Positions 35,296-44,502 of a stretch of 64,000 nucleotides of DNA are shown in pieces. The notes below the pieces were generated by a model. The model searched no databases and had not been told where the DNA came from. It saw nothing but the letters and a program-made list of their open reading frames with translations. The stretch covers positions 310,001-374,000 of the forward strand of contig LXYP01000045.1 of assembly GCA_001650955.1 (NCBI GenBank), written 5' to 3'. Position 1 is the first letter of the stretch. Every line of letters begins with the position of its first letter. Source of the DNA: Sphingomonadales bacterium EhC05. GTDB taxonomy: Bacteria > Pseudomonadota > Alphaproteobacteria > Sphingomonadales > Sphingomonadaceae. Made by a program: the position numbers and the translations under genes.

Positions 35296-36975
35296 TCACC
35301 TGGTCAATTTCTTATAAGCTACCCGTGTCGGCCGATCCGCTGCATCGCCCAGACGCCGGCGCTTATCCTCTTCATAAGCCTCGAAATTGCCTTCAAACCA
35401 CTCCACATGGCTATCGCCTTCAAATGCCAGGATATGGGTCGCGAGCCGATCGAGGAAGAAACGGTCATGCGAGATGACCACGGCGCAGCCGGCGAAGCTT
35501 TCCAGCGCGTCTTCGAGCGCGCGCAAGGTTTCGACGTCGAGATCGTTGGTCGGCTCATCGAGCAGCAGCACGTTGCCGCCTTCTTTGAGCATCTTGGCGA
35601 GATGGACGCGGTTGCGTTCACCGCCGGAGAGCTGGCCGACTTTCTTCTGCTGGTCGGTGCCCTTGAAGTTGAACGCGCCGACATAGGCGCGGGTCTGGAC
35701 TTCATTCTTGCCGAAGGTGAAAAAATCATGGCCGCCGGAAATTTCTTCCCAGATATTTTTCGACGCGTCGAGCGTATCGCGGCTTTGATCGACATAGCCG
35801 AGCTTGACCGTCTCGCCGAGTTCCATCGTCCCGCTATCGGGCGTTTCCTGTCCGGTGATGATCCGGAACAAGGTTGTTTTACCCGCACCATTGGGCCCGA
35901 TAATCCCGACAATGCCGCCGGGAGGAAGTGAAAATTCGAGATTTTCGAACAATAATTTGTCACCATAAGCCTTGGTCAGACCCTTGGCTTCGATCACTTT
36001 CGAGCCGAGCCGTTCCGGAGTCTGGATAAGGATCTGGGCCTTGCCCATCTGGCGGGTTTCCTGCGCCGCGACCAGATCGTCAAAGGATTTGATCCGCGCT
36101 TTGGACTTGGTCTGCCGCGCCTTCGGGCTCTGCCGCATCCATTGCAGCTCATTCTCAATCGCTTTCTGACGGCTTTTGTCTTCGCGCTCTTCCTGCTCCA
36201 TCCGCTTGGCTTTCGCTTCGAGCCAGTTGGAATAATTGCCTTCAAAGGGCAGGCCCTTACCACGATCGATTTCGAGCACCCAGTTGACGACATTGTCGAG
36301 GAAATAGCGGTCATGGGTGACGAGAATGACGTTGCCGGCATAGTCGATCAGATGCTTTTCCAGCCAGGCGACACTTTCGGCATCGAGGTGGTTGGTCGGC
36401 TCATCGAGCATCAATATTTCGGGCTTGTCAAGCAGCAGGCGGCACAGGGCCACCCGGCGTTTTTCACCACCGGAGAGAGCGGTCACCGGACTGCCGCCGG
36501 GGGGACAGCGCAAGGCTTCCATCGCGATTTCGAGCTGATTGTCGAGCGTCCAGCCATCAACCGCGTCGATCTTTTCCTGCAACGTGCCCATTTCTTCCAT
36601 CAACGCGTCGAAATCCGCGTCTTCCGGCGGATCGCCCATGATGTTGGATATTTCATTGAACCGGTCAACCAGATCCGCGACGTCGCGCACGCCATCCATG
36701 ACATTTTCTTTGACCGTCTTGCTCTCGTCCAGTTCCGGTTCCTGCGCGAGATAACCGACGCGGATATTCTCGCCGGCCCAGGCTTCGCCCTGATATTCAT
36801 CATCCTGGCCCGCCATGATTTTCATCAATGTCGATTTACCGGCGCCATTTTTGCCGATGATGGCAATTTTGGTGCCCGGCAGGAACTGCAGGTGAATATT
36901 GTCGAGCACGGGCTTTGGCGCTCCGGGGAAGGTCTTGGTCAAACCTTTCATGACATAGCTATATTGGACGGCCAT
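35296..36975 (-). CDS. ettA: Energy-dependent translational throttle protein EttA (ABC-F)
   Basis: EttA binds the ribosomal E site and couples the first peptide bond to ATP level. The 559-residue protein has two ABC domains without membrane parts. Walker A motifs are GKNGAGKSTLM and GPNGAGKTTLF, signatures LSGGEKRRVALC and LSGGERNRVHLA, and Walker B ILMLDEPTNHLDAES and VLLLDEPTNDLDVET. The linker ERQDKS-like region (EREDKSRQKAIENELQWMRQSPKARQTKSKAR) is the ribosome-contact helix pair. Length is near that of E. coli EttA (555). Confidence 0.95.
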   Translation of the reverse strand: MAVQYSYVMKGLTKTFPGAPKPVLDNIHLQFLPGTKIAIIGKNGAGKSTLMKIMAGQDDEYQGEAWAGENIRVGYLAQEPELDESKTVKENVMDGVRDVADLVDRFNEISNIMGDPPEDADFDALMEEMGTLQEKIDAVDGWTLDNQLEIAMEALRCPPGGSPVTALSGGEKRRVALCRLLLDKPEILMLDEPTNHLDAESVAWLEKHLIDYAGNVILVTHDRYFLDNVVNWVLEIDRGKGLPFEGNYSNWLEAKAKRMEQEEREDKSRQKAIENELQWMRQSPKARQTKSKARIKSFDDLVAAQETRQMGKAQILIQTPERLGSKVIEAKGLTKAYGDKLLFENLEFSLPPGGIVGIIGPNGAGKTTLFRIITGQETPDSGTMELGETVKLGYVDQSRDTLDASKNIWEEISGGHDFFTFGKNEVQTRAYVGAFNFKGTDQQKKVGQLSGGERNRVHLAKMLKEGGNVLLLDEPTNDLDVETLRALEDALESFAGCAVVISHDRFFLDRLATHILAFEGDSHVEWFEGNFEAYEEDKRRRLGDAADRPTRVAYKKLTR

Positions 36976-37111
36976 CTGGCGGATTTCCTTGGTTCAAATG
37001 TAGTAAGATTTGCGCTCCGCCTAGCGAAATGGTGGCCGACTCGCAAGAGACATTGGTCCAGCTCTCAGTCCCGCTATTGGCAAAGCGCAAAAGGCGGGTT
37101 AGGCAACGCTT

Positions 37112-38506
37112 ATGAGAAAAATATCCTCCCTGTTCGCTGGCGCCGCTGCGCTGTTCCTTTCCACCCCGGTGCTTGCCGACAATCACGACCCGATGGCGCT
37201 GCAGGCCAAGGGTCTCGAAGACACGGTCGCTTATGCGATCACCGAAGGGCTGACCACCGAAATCGGCCCCCGGCAGGCAGGCACAGAGGCCGAAGCGCGG
37301 GCCCGTGACTGGTCGGTGAAAAAGCTCAAAGCGCTGGGTTTTCAGAATGTCCGCAACGAACCATTCATGATGACGACCTGGGTCCGCGGCGCGGAAACCG
37401 CCGAAATCCTGTCACCCTATCCCCAGAAAATGCACATCACCGCGCTCGGCAATAGCGCCAGCACCGGTGACGGGGGAATTGAAGCGGAAGTCGCCTATTT
37501 TGACTCGCTCGCCGCGATGCGCGCGGCACCAGATGGCAGCCTGAGCGGCAAGATCGCCTTTGTCACCCACGACATGCACCGCACCCAGGATGGGTCGAGC
37601 TATGGCACTTATGGCCCCGCACGCTTTATCGGCCCAAATCTCGCCTCGCAAAAAGGCGCTGCCGCTTATGTGATCAAATCGATCGGCACCGACTATCACC
37701 GCAATCCCCATACCGGGAATACCAATTTCCGCGAAGGTGTGACGCCGATCCCGGCAGGCGCGCTCTCGCTGCCCGATGCCGACAATCTCGAGCGGATGAT
37801 CAAGCTGGCCGCCAAAACAGGCACGCCGGTGCGGATGAAAGTGATGATGACACCGCAAAATATTGGGCAACAGGAATCAGGTAACGTCATTGCCGAAGTC
37901 ACCGGGACAGACCCGTCCAAGGGCATGATCCTGATCGCCTGCCATCTCGACAGCTGGGATCTGGCGACCGGCGCATTTGATGATGCGGCAGGCTGCGGGA
38001 TCATTACGGCTGCCGCCAAAAATGTCATGGATCATGGCCAGCCGCTTCGCACGATCCGGATATTATGGGCCGGCGCCGAGGAAGTCGGTCTGTGGGGCGG
38101 CAAGGCTTATGCGGAGAAGAACAAGAACCAGAATCAGAATCACGCGATTGCGATGGAGTCCGATTTTGGCGCAGACAAGGTCTGGCGCGTCGAATATAAG
38201 TTCCCTGAAGCCGCCAAAGATGTTCGAACCGAAATCTCGCAGGCGCTGTCGCCGCTCGGAATCAGCATATCGGGTCCTCCCGCAAGCGGCGGAGCCGATA
38301 TTCGCGATATTATCGCCAGCAATAATCTGGCGATCATCGACCTGCAGCAGGACGGCACGCGTTACTTTGATCTGCACCACACGCCAGACGATACGCTCGA
38401 CAAGATTGATCCTGCACAGTTGCGCCAGAATGTCGCGGCATGGAGCACCGTGCTCTCGATCATTAGCAATAGCGATGCCGATTTCACCATGCCGCCGAAA
38501 GAATAA
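37112..38506 (+). CDS. Exported M28-family zinc aminopeptidase
   Basis: The 464-residue protein has a signal peptide ending near ADNHD (residue 23). The metallopeptidase core has the M28 ligand set: ACHLDSWDLATGAFDDAAG (His, Asp), AGAEEVGLWGG (Glu pair), MESDFGA (Asp) and LHHTPDDTLDKID (His). A PA-like insert (about 110-230) sits before the core. It should release N-terminal residues from peptides in the periplasm. A small acidic lipoprotein gene starts 1 bp after its stop. Confidence 0.88.
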   Translation: MRKISSLFAGAAALFLSTPVLADNHDPMALQAKGLEDTVAYAITEGLTTEIGPRQAGTEAEARARDWSVKKLKALGFQNVRNEPFMMTTWVRGAETAEILSPYPQKMHITALGNSASTGDGGIEAEVAYFDSLAAMRAAPDGSLSGKIAFVTHDMHRTQDGSSYGTYGPARFIGPNLASQKGAAAYVIKSIGTDYHRNPHTGNTNFREGVTPIPAGALSLPDADNLERMIKLAAKTGTPVRMKVMMTPQNIGQQESGNVIAEVTGTDPSKGMILIACHLDSWDLATGAFDDAAGCGIITAAAKNVMDHGQPLRTIRILWAGAEEVGLWGGKAYAEKNKNQNQNHAIAMESDFGADKVWRVEYKFPEAAKDVRTEISQALSPLGISISGPPASGGADIRDIIASNNLAIIDLQQDGTRYFDLHHTPDDTLDKIDPAQLRQNVAAWSTVLSIISNSDADFTMPPKE

Positions 38507-38507
38507 G

Positions 38508-38756
38508 ATGCAGAAATCATCCATCCTTCTCTGCCTGCCACTGCTGCTTATTGGCTGTTCCGAAACTCCAATTGCGGAGCAAGGAGACGAAGAGATTCTC
38601 GAAATGGAGAATCAAATCGACGCAGAAGCGCAATCTCTGGAGCAAGCGGCTGAGGAAGCGGTTCAGATCCTCGAAGAGGAGATTGATGCGGAATTGGCGG
38701 ATGACGGCGTGAGCGCGCCATCTGTTGACGAGGAGCTCGTTGCAGCCGAACAATGA
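38508..38756 (+). CDS. Small acidic lipoprotein
   Basis: This 82-residue protein begins MQKSSILLCLPLLLIGCSE; the lipobox LIGC puts the lipid-carrying cysteine at residue 17. The mature part is almost entirely acidic with repeated EQ/EE/DAE runs and could be a flexible or helical spacer. It begins 1 bp after the M28 peptidase stop, so the two are co-transcribed. No family was recognised. A protein of the same type occurs at 52353-52604. Confidence 0.7.
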   Translation: MQKSSILLCLPLLLIGCSETPIAEQGDEEILEMENQIDAEAQSLEQAAEEAVQILEEEIDAELADDGVSAPSVDEELVAAEQ

Positions 38757-38854
38757 TCGGCGGATTATGATCAACATTCCGCATAATTTTTGGACCGGAC
38801 TCGACTCTCTCACTCTGGCCAAGCATCATTTTGAACCGAAGCAGCTTTGCGAAA

Positions 38855-40258
38855 TCAGCGGATCGGCAAAATCAGCGAGGCGCGCAGTCCGCCGCCTTCG
38901 CGATTTTCGAGCATGACATCTCCGCCATGATCTCGGGCAATCGCACGCGCCAAAGTCAATCCCAGTCCCGATCCACCGGTCGCGCGGTTGCGGGACTCCT
39001 CGGCACGGACAAACGGCTCAAACATCGCCTCAATCTTGTCGGGCGCAATTCCCGGCCCATCGTCATCCACATGAATCATCAACCTATCATCAGACTTGTC
39101 CACGATGATATCCACAGACGTCCCATATTTGGCGGCATTGCCGATTAAATTGCGCAGCGCCCGGCGAATGAGTGTCGCGCGAATATGCGCAGGTTGCCGC
39201 GCCCCACGCTGATAGCTGATATCATGCCCCATATCCTTATATTCGTCGACCACGGTTTCGATCAGCGATCGGATATCCGTCGGCTCGGATTGTTCCTGCG
39301 AACGCCCGAGTCTGGCCAATGACAATATGTCATCAAGTGTCTGGTCCATATCTTCAATGCCCGCGATCATGCGGTCGCGCTCGCTATCATCTTCGACATT
39401 TTCCACTCTTATGCGTAGCGCCGCCAAAGGGGTGCGCAGATCATGTCCAATGGCGCCCAGCATGACGTCTTTCTCGTCGAGCATTGTCGATACTCGGGAA
39501 CTCATATCGTTAAACGCGCGAATCAAGTCTCGCGTGTCAGGCGGCCCGCGTTCTTCCAGAGCTTCATTCACTCCAGGCTGGAAAGACTGGGCGCGAACCG
39601 TCAATGATTTGAGCGGTCGGGAAATATATCGACCAAAAAGGATCAAGGGAATGAGCAGCAGCAGGAAAATCGTGATCGTCTGAAACACCAATGTCCGGAT
39701 GAAAATCGGCGATCTTCCGCGGACCGCGGACGCAATACTGACCCACTGGCCATTTGGCCGCTGGATTGAAAGAATCACGAAACCTCTTGTTTGCGGGGGC
39801 TGCCGCCTTGAGCCCATAGATCTGTTGATTGAGCTATTGCGCCATCGACCGCGATTGGCACCCACAACATAGCCTTCCATCGCCGCGGGCAGTTGCCTGA
39901 CGGAAACCGCCTCAATTTCCGAAAATGTAAAACCCATATTGGTAAGTGCCTGTTCTGCCCGGACTTCCAGCTCGCTTAGACGGTTCATATCTGGAGAAAT
40001 CACCGTTTCGGTGGTAAATTTCAAATGTCCCCGCTGCCGTCTTCGCGGCGGGCCGCGCTCAACCAAAGGCCGTGTTGAAGCCTCGCGTTCAAGACCAAAG
40101 GCAATCCGAGACACAGCCGCAGTGGACGCTTCAATCAGATTTTGGGTCTGCATGCCGCGATAGAGCAGAAAGCCGTTAAGCCCCTGCGCAAGCAGCATGA
40201 TCAGGGCGACGACGAGCAGCAGTTGCCCGACAAGATTATTGGGCCAAAGCCGCGTCAT
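38855..40258 (-). CDS. Sensor histidine kinase, EnvZ-like
   Basis: The 467-residue kinase has an N-terminal membrane segment (about 10-30), a periplasmic domain with a basic RRRQRGHLKF patch, a second segment (about 195-217) and a HAMP domain. The phospho-histidine is in LGAIGHDLRTPLAALRIRVE, followed by RNLIGNAAKYG (N), HVDDDGPGIAPD (G1) and GGSGLGLTLARAIA (G2). The ATG at 40258 overlaps the regulator stop by 4 bp. The inducing signal is unknown, but the gene pair lies downstream of an EF-hand protein gene. Confidence 0.9.
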   Translation of the reverse strand: MTRLWPNNLVGQLLLVVALIMLLAQGLNGFLLYRGMQTQNLIEASTAAVSRIAFGLEREASTRPLVERGPPRRRQRGHLKFTTETVISPDMNRLSELEVRAEQALTNMGFTFSEIEAVSVRQLPAAMEGYVVGANRGRWRNSSINRSMGSRRQPPQTRGFVILSIQRPNGQWVSIASAVRGRSPIFIRTLVFQTITIFLLLLIPLILFGRYISRPLKSLTVRAQSFQPGVNEALEERGPPDTRDLIRAFNDMSSRVSTMLDEKDVMLGAIGHDLRTPLAALRIRVENVEDDSERDRMIAGIEDMDQTLDDILSLARLGRSQEQSEPTDIRSLIETVVDEYKDMGHDISYQRGARQPAHIRATLIRRALRNLIGNAAKYGTSVDIIVDKSDDRLMIHVDDDGPGIAPDKIEAMFEPFVRAEESRNRATGGSGLGLTLARAIARDHGGDVMLENREGGGLRASLILPIR

Positions 40259-40974
40259 AGAGTTTTGACCTGCCCCGCCAATAAATAGCCGCCACCCCAA
40301 ACCGTTTTGATAATTTCAGGATTTTTGGGGTCCTGTTCAATCTTCCGACGTAGCCTGCTGATCTGATTATCAACCGCGCGGTCAAAGGCATGGGCTTCGC
40401 GGCCCTGGGTGATATCGAGAAGTTGATCGCGATTGAGCACCTGACCCGCTCTTGTCAGCAAAGCCAGCAGCATCTGATATTCCCCAGTCGAGAGCGACAC
40501 ATTCACACCCTCAGCATCGATCAGACTGCGCTGGTCGGTTTTCAATGTCCATCCGGAAAATTGGTAAATGCTGCCGGTTCCATTACCAATTTTTCCTGGT
40601 CCGTTGCCGCTGCGGCGCAAAACCACCTTGATCCTCGCGACCAATTCTCGAGGACTGAACGGCTTTGTGATATAGTCGTCCGCACCCAGTTCCAAACCGA
40701 TGATCCGCTCGGTTTCTTCGGTTTTGGCACTGATGAAGATAACCGGAATATCGGTGGTCTCGGTGACGAAACGGCAGAAGCTCAGCCCGTCTTCACCAGG
40801 CATCATGATATCGAGCAATATGATGTCAAAATCATAAGCGTTGAGCAGGGAACGCGCGGCGCTGGCGTCGCCAGCTTGCTGCACTTTGAAGCCCTGCTTG
40901 ATAAGATATGCAGCCAAAGGTTCACGAAGCGACGCTTCATCATCTACCAGCAATATATGCGTCTTCGTGGACAT
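40255..40974 (-). CDS. OmpR-family response regulator
   Basis: The 239-residue regulator has a receiver domain with phospho-aspartate in DIILLDIMMPGEDGLS (about residue 54) and a C-terminal winged helix (DRAVDNQISRLRRKIEQDP, GGGYLLAG). Thr/Ser and Lys of the receiver are in FISAKTEETERI and DYITKPFSPRELVARI. The ATG at 40974 is preferred over 40980 because of spacing to AGG. It is translationally coupled to the kinase downstream. Confidence 0.92.
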   Translation of the reverse strand: MSTKTHILLVDDEASLREPLAAYLIKQGFKVQQAGDASAARSLLNAYDFDIILLDIMMPGEDGLSFCRFVTETTDIPVIFISAKTEETERIIGLELGADDYITKPFSPRELVARIKVVLRRSGNGPGKIGNGTGSIYQFSGWTLKTDQRSLIDAEGVNVSLSTGEYQMLLALLTRAGQVLNRDQLLDITQGREAHAFDRAVDNQISRLRRKIEQDPKNPEIIKTVWGGGYLLAGQVKTL

Positions 40975-41078
40975 GATCATAGCCTATCACAGCTGCAAAA
41001 AAAAGAAACGGACCGCCAGCCTTTGGGGGGAGTGAGGAGATGGCTGACGATCCGTTCGCGAAAAGAGTGGTTCAGGGA

Positions 41079-41693
41079 TCAACCGCCTCTTTTATTCCGT
41101 TGTTCACGGTGGGCCGCGCGAGCAGCTTGCCGTTCTTCTTTTGTGACAACGCCATCGCCATTTGCATCGGCTTTATCAAAGCGGGCTAGTGCGGCTGCGG
41201 TAAATTCGGCTTTGCTGACCATTTGATCGCCATTGGTATCAGCGCGCTGCATCATTGCCATGCCGCGACCACCACGATTTTTTCCTTTGCCGCGCATGCC
41301 TTTGCCGCCACGCTTGGCGCGCATCGCCTGCGCTTCTTCCTCACTCAAACTGCCGTTGCCATCGACATCTGCCCGGGCAAAGCGCTTGGCTTTGCGGTCG
41401 GCCCGTGCCGCTTCCATTTCGGCTTGTGTGAGTTCGCCATCACCATTGGTATCGGCTTGAGCAAAACGCTGTGCTTTCTTGGCTTGGCGATCGGCCTTGG
41501 ACAGCTGGCCGTCACCATTGACGTCCATTTTTGCAAAACGCGTATCAATCGATGCGGTCAGTTCCGCACGGCTGATATTGCCGTCGCCATTGGTGTCGGC
41601 ACGCATCATGCCTTTGCCACCCGGTGCGGCGATCGCTACGCCACCGGCCAAAACAAGTGCGCCGAGACTCGAAAATAAAATTGCCTTTTTCAT
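41079..41693 (-). CDS. Exported protein with six EF-hand loops
   Basis: This 204-residue protein has a signal peptide (residues 1-23, ending AIAAPGG). Six 12-residue EF-hand loops are visible at about 33, 57, 81, 109, 152 and 176, each of the form DxNGDGxxSxxE; the fifth reads DTNGDQMVSKAE. A basic glycine-rich stretch (RGGKGMRGKGKNRGGRG) separates loops 4 and 5. It probably binds calcium in the periplasm. It lies 104 bp upstream of the OmpR/EnvZ-like pair on the same strand. The start at 41693 gives the cleanest signal peptide. Confidence 0.88.
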   Translation of the reverse strand: MKKAILFSSLGALVLAGGVAIAAPGGKGMMRADTNGDGNISRAELTASIDTRFAKMDVNGDGQLSKADRQAKKAQRFAQADTNGDGELTQAEMEAARADRKAKRFARADVDGNGSLSEEEAQAMRAKRGGKGMRGKGKNRGGRGMAMMQRADTNGDQMVSKAEFTAAALARFDKADANGDGVVTKEERQAARAAHREQRNKRGG

Positions 41694-41866
41694 CCTATAT
41701 TCCTTCAATCCAGTTCAGGGAGACGGTCATATTTGATCGCCTTGAAACTGTTTCTAGAGAAGAGATGTCCCGCAAATTTGTCAGAATTCAAGATAATTGT
41801 CGCAAATTGTATCAGCAAGCCACAGCCGTTCATTTCTCAGACAGCTGGAATGGCGCGAAAATCACT

Positions 41867-42574
41867 TCAGGCGGTTACAATCGTATAGCGTGCGGCACCG
41901 GGCAATTTGCACATCTTCTTGGAAACCCGGGTCTCTTCCCCTTCGATGATGACGATATCCGCGACAATCATACAAGGCGTGCCATCCGCCAGATTATTCT
42001 TGGCAGATACGGTTGAACTCCCGGTTACATTTTCACGCACCGTACTGGTCCATTCCACGGTCTTGCCGATTTCGCCACCGCGCGTGGCTTCGTTAGTTGC
42101 CTCCACTGCCTGTTTCTGTTCCTCGGGATATAGGCGACAGGAAATCGACTGAGAGAGGCTGTTCGCGCTATCAACCATGAAGTCACCGATCAGCGGGATT
42201 TTGCGCGTCGCTGCAGCGACCGTGTCGGCAAAACCAAATAGACCCTTCCGCTTCTTGCGGACTTCACCTTCAACCGGCTTGCCCTGACCATTTCCGCAGA
42301 GGGTACCGAAAGATTCTGCCCCCTCGTCCGCAACCGCCGCGGTTTGCGCATCCCCCGCTGACCCATCTGAATTTTCGGAGGTCTCGGCTTCTTCGGATGA
42401 ATTTGCCGCCGTTTCGGACTGACCGACCGCTTCGGGCTCGGCGACTTTCTCGTCCGTGGATTGACCACCCAAAAGGCTGCTGACCTGGGCTGAGGCAGGC
42501 AATGATGCAACCATCAGACCAGTCCCCATCGCAAGAGTCGCCAGCCCGAAATTCCTAGAATATCTGCAACGCAT
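41867..42574 (-). CDS. Secreted protein of unknown function
   Basis: The 235-residue protein has a signal peptide (about 1-31, ending PASAQVSS). A long acidic, serine/alanine/glutamate-rich stretch (about 40-90) follows. The C-terminal 120 residues form the folded part, with cysteines in FGTLCGNG, SISCRLYPEEQ, GTPCMIV and KKMCKLPG. The ending weakly resembles bacterial surface-antigen repeats but no family was assigned. The ATG at 42574 follows GGAGAGGGA. It stands alone between the EF-hand gene and tRNA-Gly. Confidence 0.6.
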   Translation of the reverse strand: MRCRYSRNFGLATLAMGTGLMVASLPASAQVSSLLGGQSTDEKVAEPEAVGQSETAANSSEEAETSENSDGSAGDAQTAAVADEGAESFGTLCGNGQGKPVEGEVRKKRKGLFGFADTVAAATRKIPLIGDFMVDSANSLSQSISCRLYPEEQKQAVEATNEATRGGEIGKTVEWTSTVRENVTGSSTVSAKNNLADGTPCMIVADIVIIEGEETRVSKKMCKLPGAARYTIVTA

Positions 42575-42728
42575 AAAATTCCCTCTCCGACTAACCCTTA
42601 GCTTTATCAATAGCCGAATCAAATCGATAAGCGTCGAAGAGGCGATAAGCGCAAGATTTTACAAGCGCGCCCGGACGCGCCGCTGGGCATCTGTGGAAGT
42701 CTGATATCTAACCGTCGGAACACAAGAC

Positions 42729-42802
42729 TGGAGCGGGTGAAGGGAATCGAACCCTCGTCGTAAGCTTGGAAGGCTTCTGCTCTACCATTGAGCTACACCC
42801 GC
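42729..42802 (-). tRNA. tRNA-Gly (anticodon TCC)
   Basis: On the minus strand it starts GCGGGTGTAGCTCAATGG. The 7-bp acceptor stem is GCGGGTG/CACCCGC, the anticodon loop is CTTCCAA (anticodon TCC), the T-loop is TTCGATT, and a 3' CCA is encoded at 42729-42731. Length is 74 nt. It lies 54 bp past the glpD stop on the same strand. Confidence 0.95.
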
Positions 42803-42856
42803 ATGTCATTGCCGACAAGCAGCGCCGCTATTGCCATCGCTTTGATGGTGCGTCAA

Positions 42857-44377
42857 TCAGGAAACCGCTATCTCTGATTTTACTTCGGCTGGCCGATTTG
42901 CAAACCACTGACTCACCGACTCTTTTTCACTGTCGGTCATATGCAGGCCGAGTTTGGAACGGCGCCACAGAACATCCTCCGCCTGGGTTACAAATTCGCG
43001 GGCAATGAGCCAGTTAAGCTCAATCTCATAAAGTCCGGCGCCAAAATATTGGCCGAGATCCACGATATCATGGATGTCCGCGAGCATGATTGGGACGTCC
43101 GTCCCATAGGCCCGCACGAGCCGGACCATCGCTGGCTTGTCGAACATAGTCCAGCGATCGGCATAGGCGTCGACCATCTGATCAAATGCGGCAACCTTAA
43201 AATCACCACCAGGAAGATGCGCTTCCTTGGTCCAGTCGTTACCATCGATATTCAGCGGCTCGGACAGAGTCCGGATCGCTTGCAATGCCAATACCCGATA
43301 AGTCGTAATCTTGCCGCCAAAGATCGACAAGACCGGCGCACCCTTTTCGTCGTCATAGTCGAAGACAAAATCACGCGTCACCGTGGCGGCGCTTCTGCTA
43401 TGGTCGTCAAATAGCGGACGCACGCCAGAATAGGTCCATTCGATATCATCCGACGTTACCGCTTCTTCAAAATATTCACTGGCCGCCGCACAGAGATAGT
43501 CGATCTCGCTAGCGCTGATCTGGGCCGGCCCCTCATCATAGCTCCACGGCTGATCGGTGGTGCCGATCAACGTATGCTCGCCCTCATAGGGAATCGCAAA
43601 AATGATCCGGTCGTCCTTATTCTGGAAAATATAGCTGTGGTCGCCGTCAAATTTGCGTTTGACGACGATGTGGCTACCCTTGACGAGCCGCAATTTGGCG
43701 GCGTTGCTGCCGCGGTCATACATCAACGTGACCGGATCCACCCACGGTCCGGCGGCGTTGACGAGAACTTTCGCCTCAACGGTGTTGACCGTTTCGCCCT
43801 GCTTGATCTGTAACGCCCAATGGTCGGTCTGACGATCGAGACCGACGCACTCGGCGCGGGTCCGGATGTCAGCCCCTTTCTCAGCGGCATCGCGAGCGGT
43901 CAGGGATACAAGCCGCGAGTCCTCAACCCAGCAATCGGAATATGCGAAACCCTTTTTTAGCCGCTTCTGCAGCGGATCACCGCGGTGATCCTTGAGCAGG
44001 TTGAGGCTTTTGGTACCCGGCAGAATATCACGACCACCCAGATGATCATAAAGAAACAGCCCCAGTCGCAACAACCAGGCGGGCCGCATCCCTTCATCAA
44101 CCGGCAGGACGAAGCGCATTGGCCAGATGATATGCGGCGCAGCACGGAGCAGGACTTCCCGTTCCTTCAGTGCCTTGCGCACGAGGTTAAACTCATAATG
44201 TTCGAGATAGCGCAGACCACCATGAACCAATTTGGTGCTCGCCGAAGAGGTATGAGACGCGAGGTCATCCCGCTCGACCAGAAGAGTCTTCAATCCCCTG
44301 CCCGCTGCATCGCGTGCGATTCCGACGCCGTTAATACCGCCGCCAATTATGGCTAAATCATACATCGGCGTCGTCAT
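42857..44377 (-). CDS. glpD: Aerobic glycerol-3-phosphate dehydrogenase
   Basis: GlpD oxidises glycerol-3-phosphate to dihydroxyacetone phosphate at the membrane with quinone as acceptor. The 506-residue flavoprotein starts MTTPMYDLAIIGGGINGVGIARDAA with the FAD dinucleotide-binding motif. SSASTKLVHGGLRYLEHYEF and LVNAAGPWVDPVT are typical GlpD/GlpO signatures, and IGTTDQPWSYDEGPAQISASE follows. The ATG at 44377 is used; 44365 is also possible. It is divergent from glpK with 125 bp between starts. No glpF or glpR gene is seen. Confidence 0.94.
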   Translation of the reverse strand: MTTPMYDLAIIGGGINGVGIARDAAGRGLKTLLVERDDLASHTSSASTKLVHGGLRYLEHYEFNLVRKALKEREVLLRAAPHIIWPMRFVLPVDEGMRPAWLLRLGLFLYDHLGGRDILPGTKSLNLLKDHRGDPLQKRLKKGFAYSDCWVEDSRLVSLTARDAAEKGADIRTRAECVGLDRQTDHWALQIKQGETVNTVEAKVLVNAAGPWVDPVTLMYDRGSNAAKLRLVKGSHIVVKRKFDGDHSYIFQNKDDRIIFAIPYEGEHTLIGTTDQPWSYDEGPAQISASEIDYLCAAASEYFEEAVTSDDIEWTYSGVRPLFDDHSRSAATVTRDFVFDYDDEKGAPVLSIFGGKITTYRVLALQAIRTLSEPLNIDGNDWTKEAHLPGGDFKVAAFDQMVDAYADRWTMFDKPAMVRLVRAYGTDVPIMLADIHDIVDLGQYFGAGLYEIELNWLIAREFVTQAEDVLWRRSKLGLHMTDSEKESVSQWFANRPAEVKSEIAVS

Positions 44378-44447
44378 AAAGAAACCTGCGCGTTGTGCAA
44401 TGTTGCATCGCAATATATCCGTCTTTTGCCTGCCCTTGCCATGGCTT

Positions 44448-44477
44448 TTGCTTGCCTTTTGGATGCCAGCTTATAGC
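44448..44477 (+). promoter_or_regulatory. Possible glpK promoter
   Basis: TTGCTT (44448-44453) is followed after 18 bases by TATAGC (44472-44477), about 25 bp before the glpK ATG. The match is moderate and the gap is shared with divergent glpD, so other start points are possible. Confidence 0.3.
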
Positions 44478-44502
44478 GTGGACTGGAAAAAAGGAGCAGG
44501 TA

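Noticed and set aside
36142-37308. Open frame of 388 residues on the plus strand across ettA
   Set aside because: EttA has all ABC-F motifs on the minus strand; the opposite frame has no domain and runs into the M28 peptidase start.
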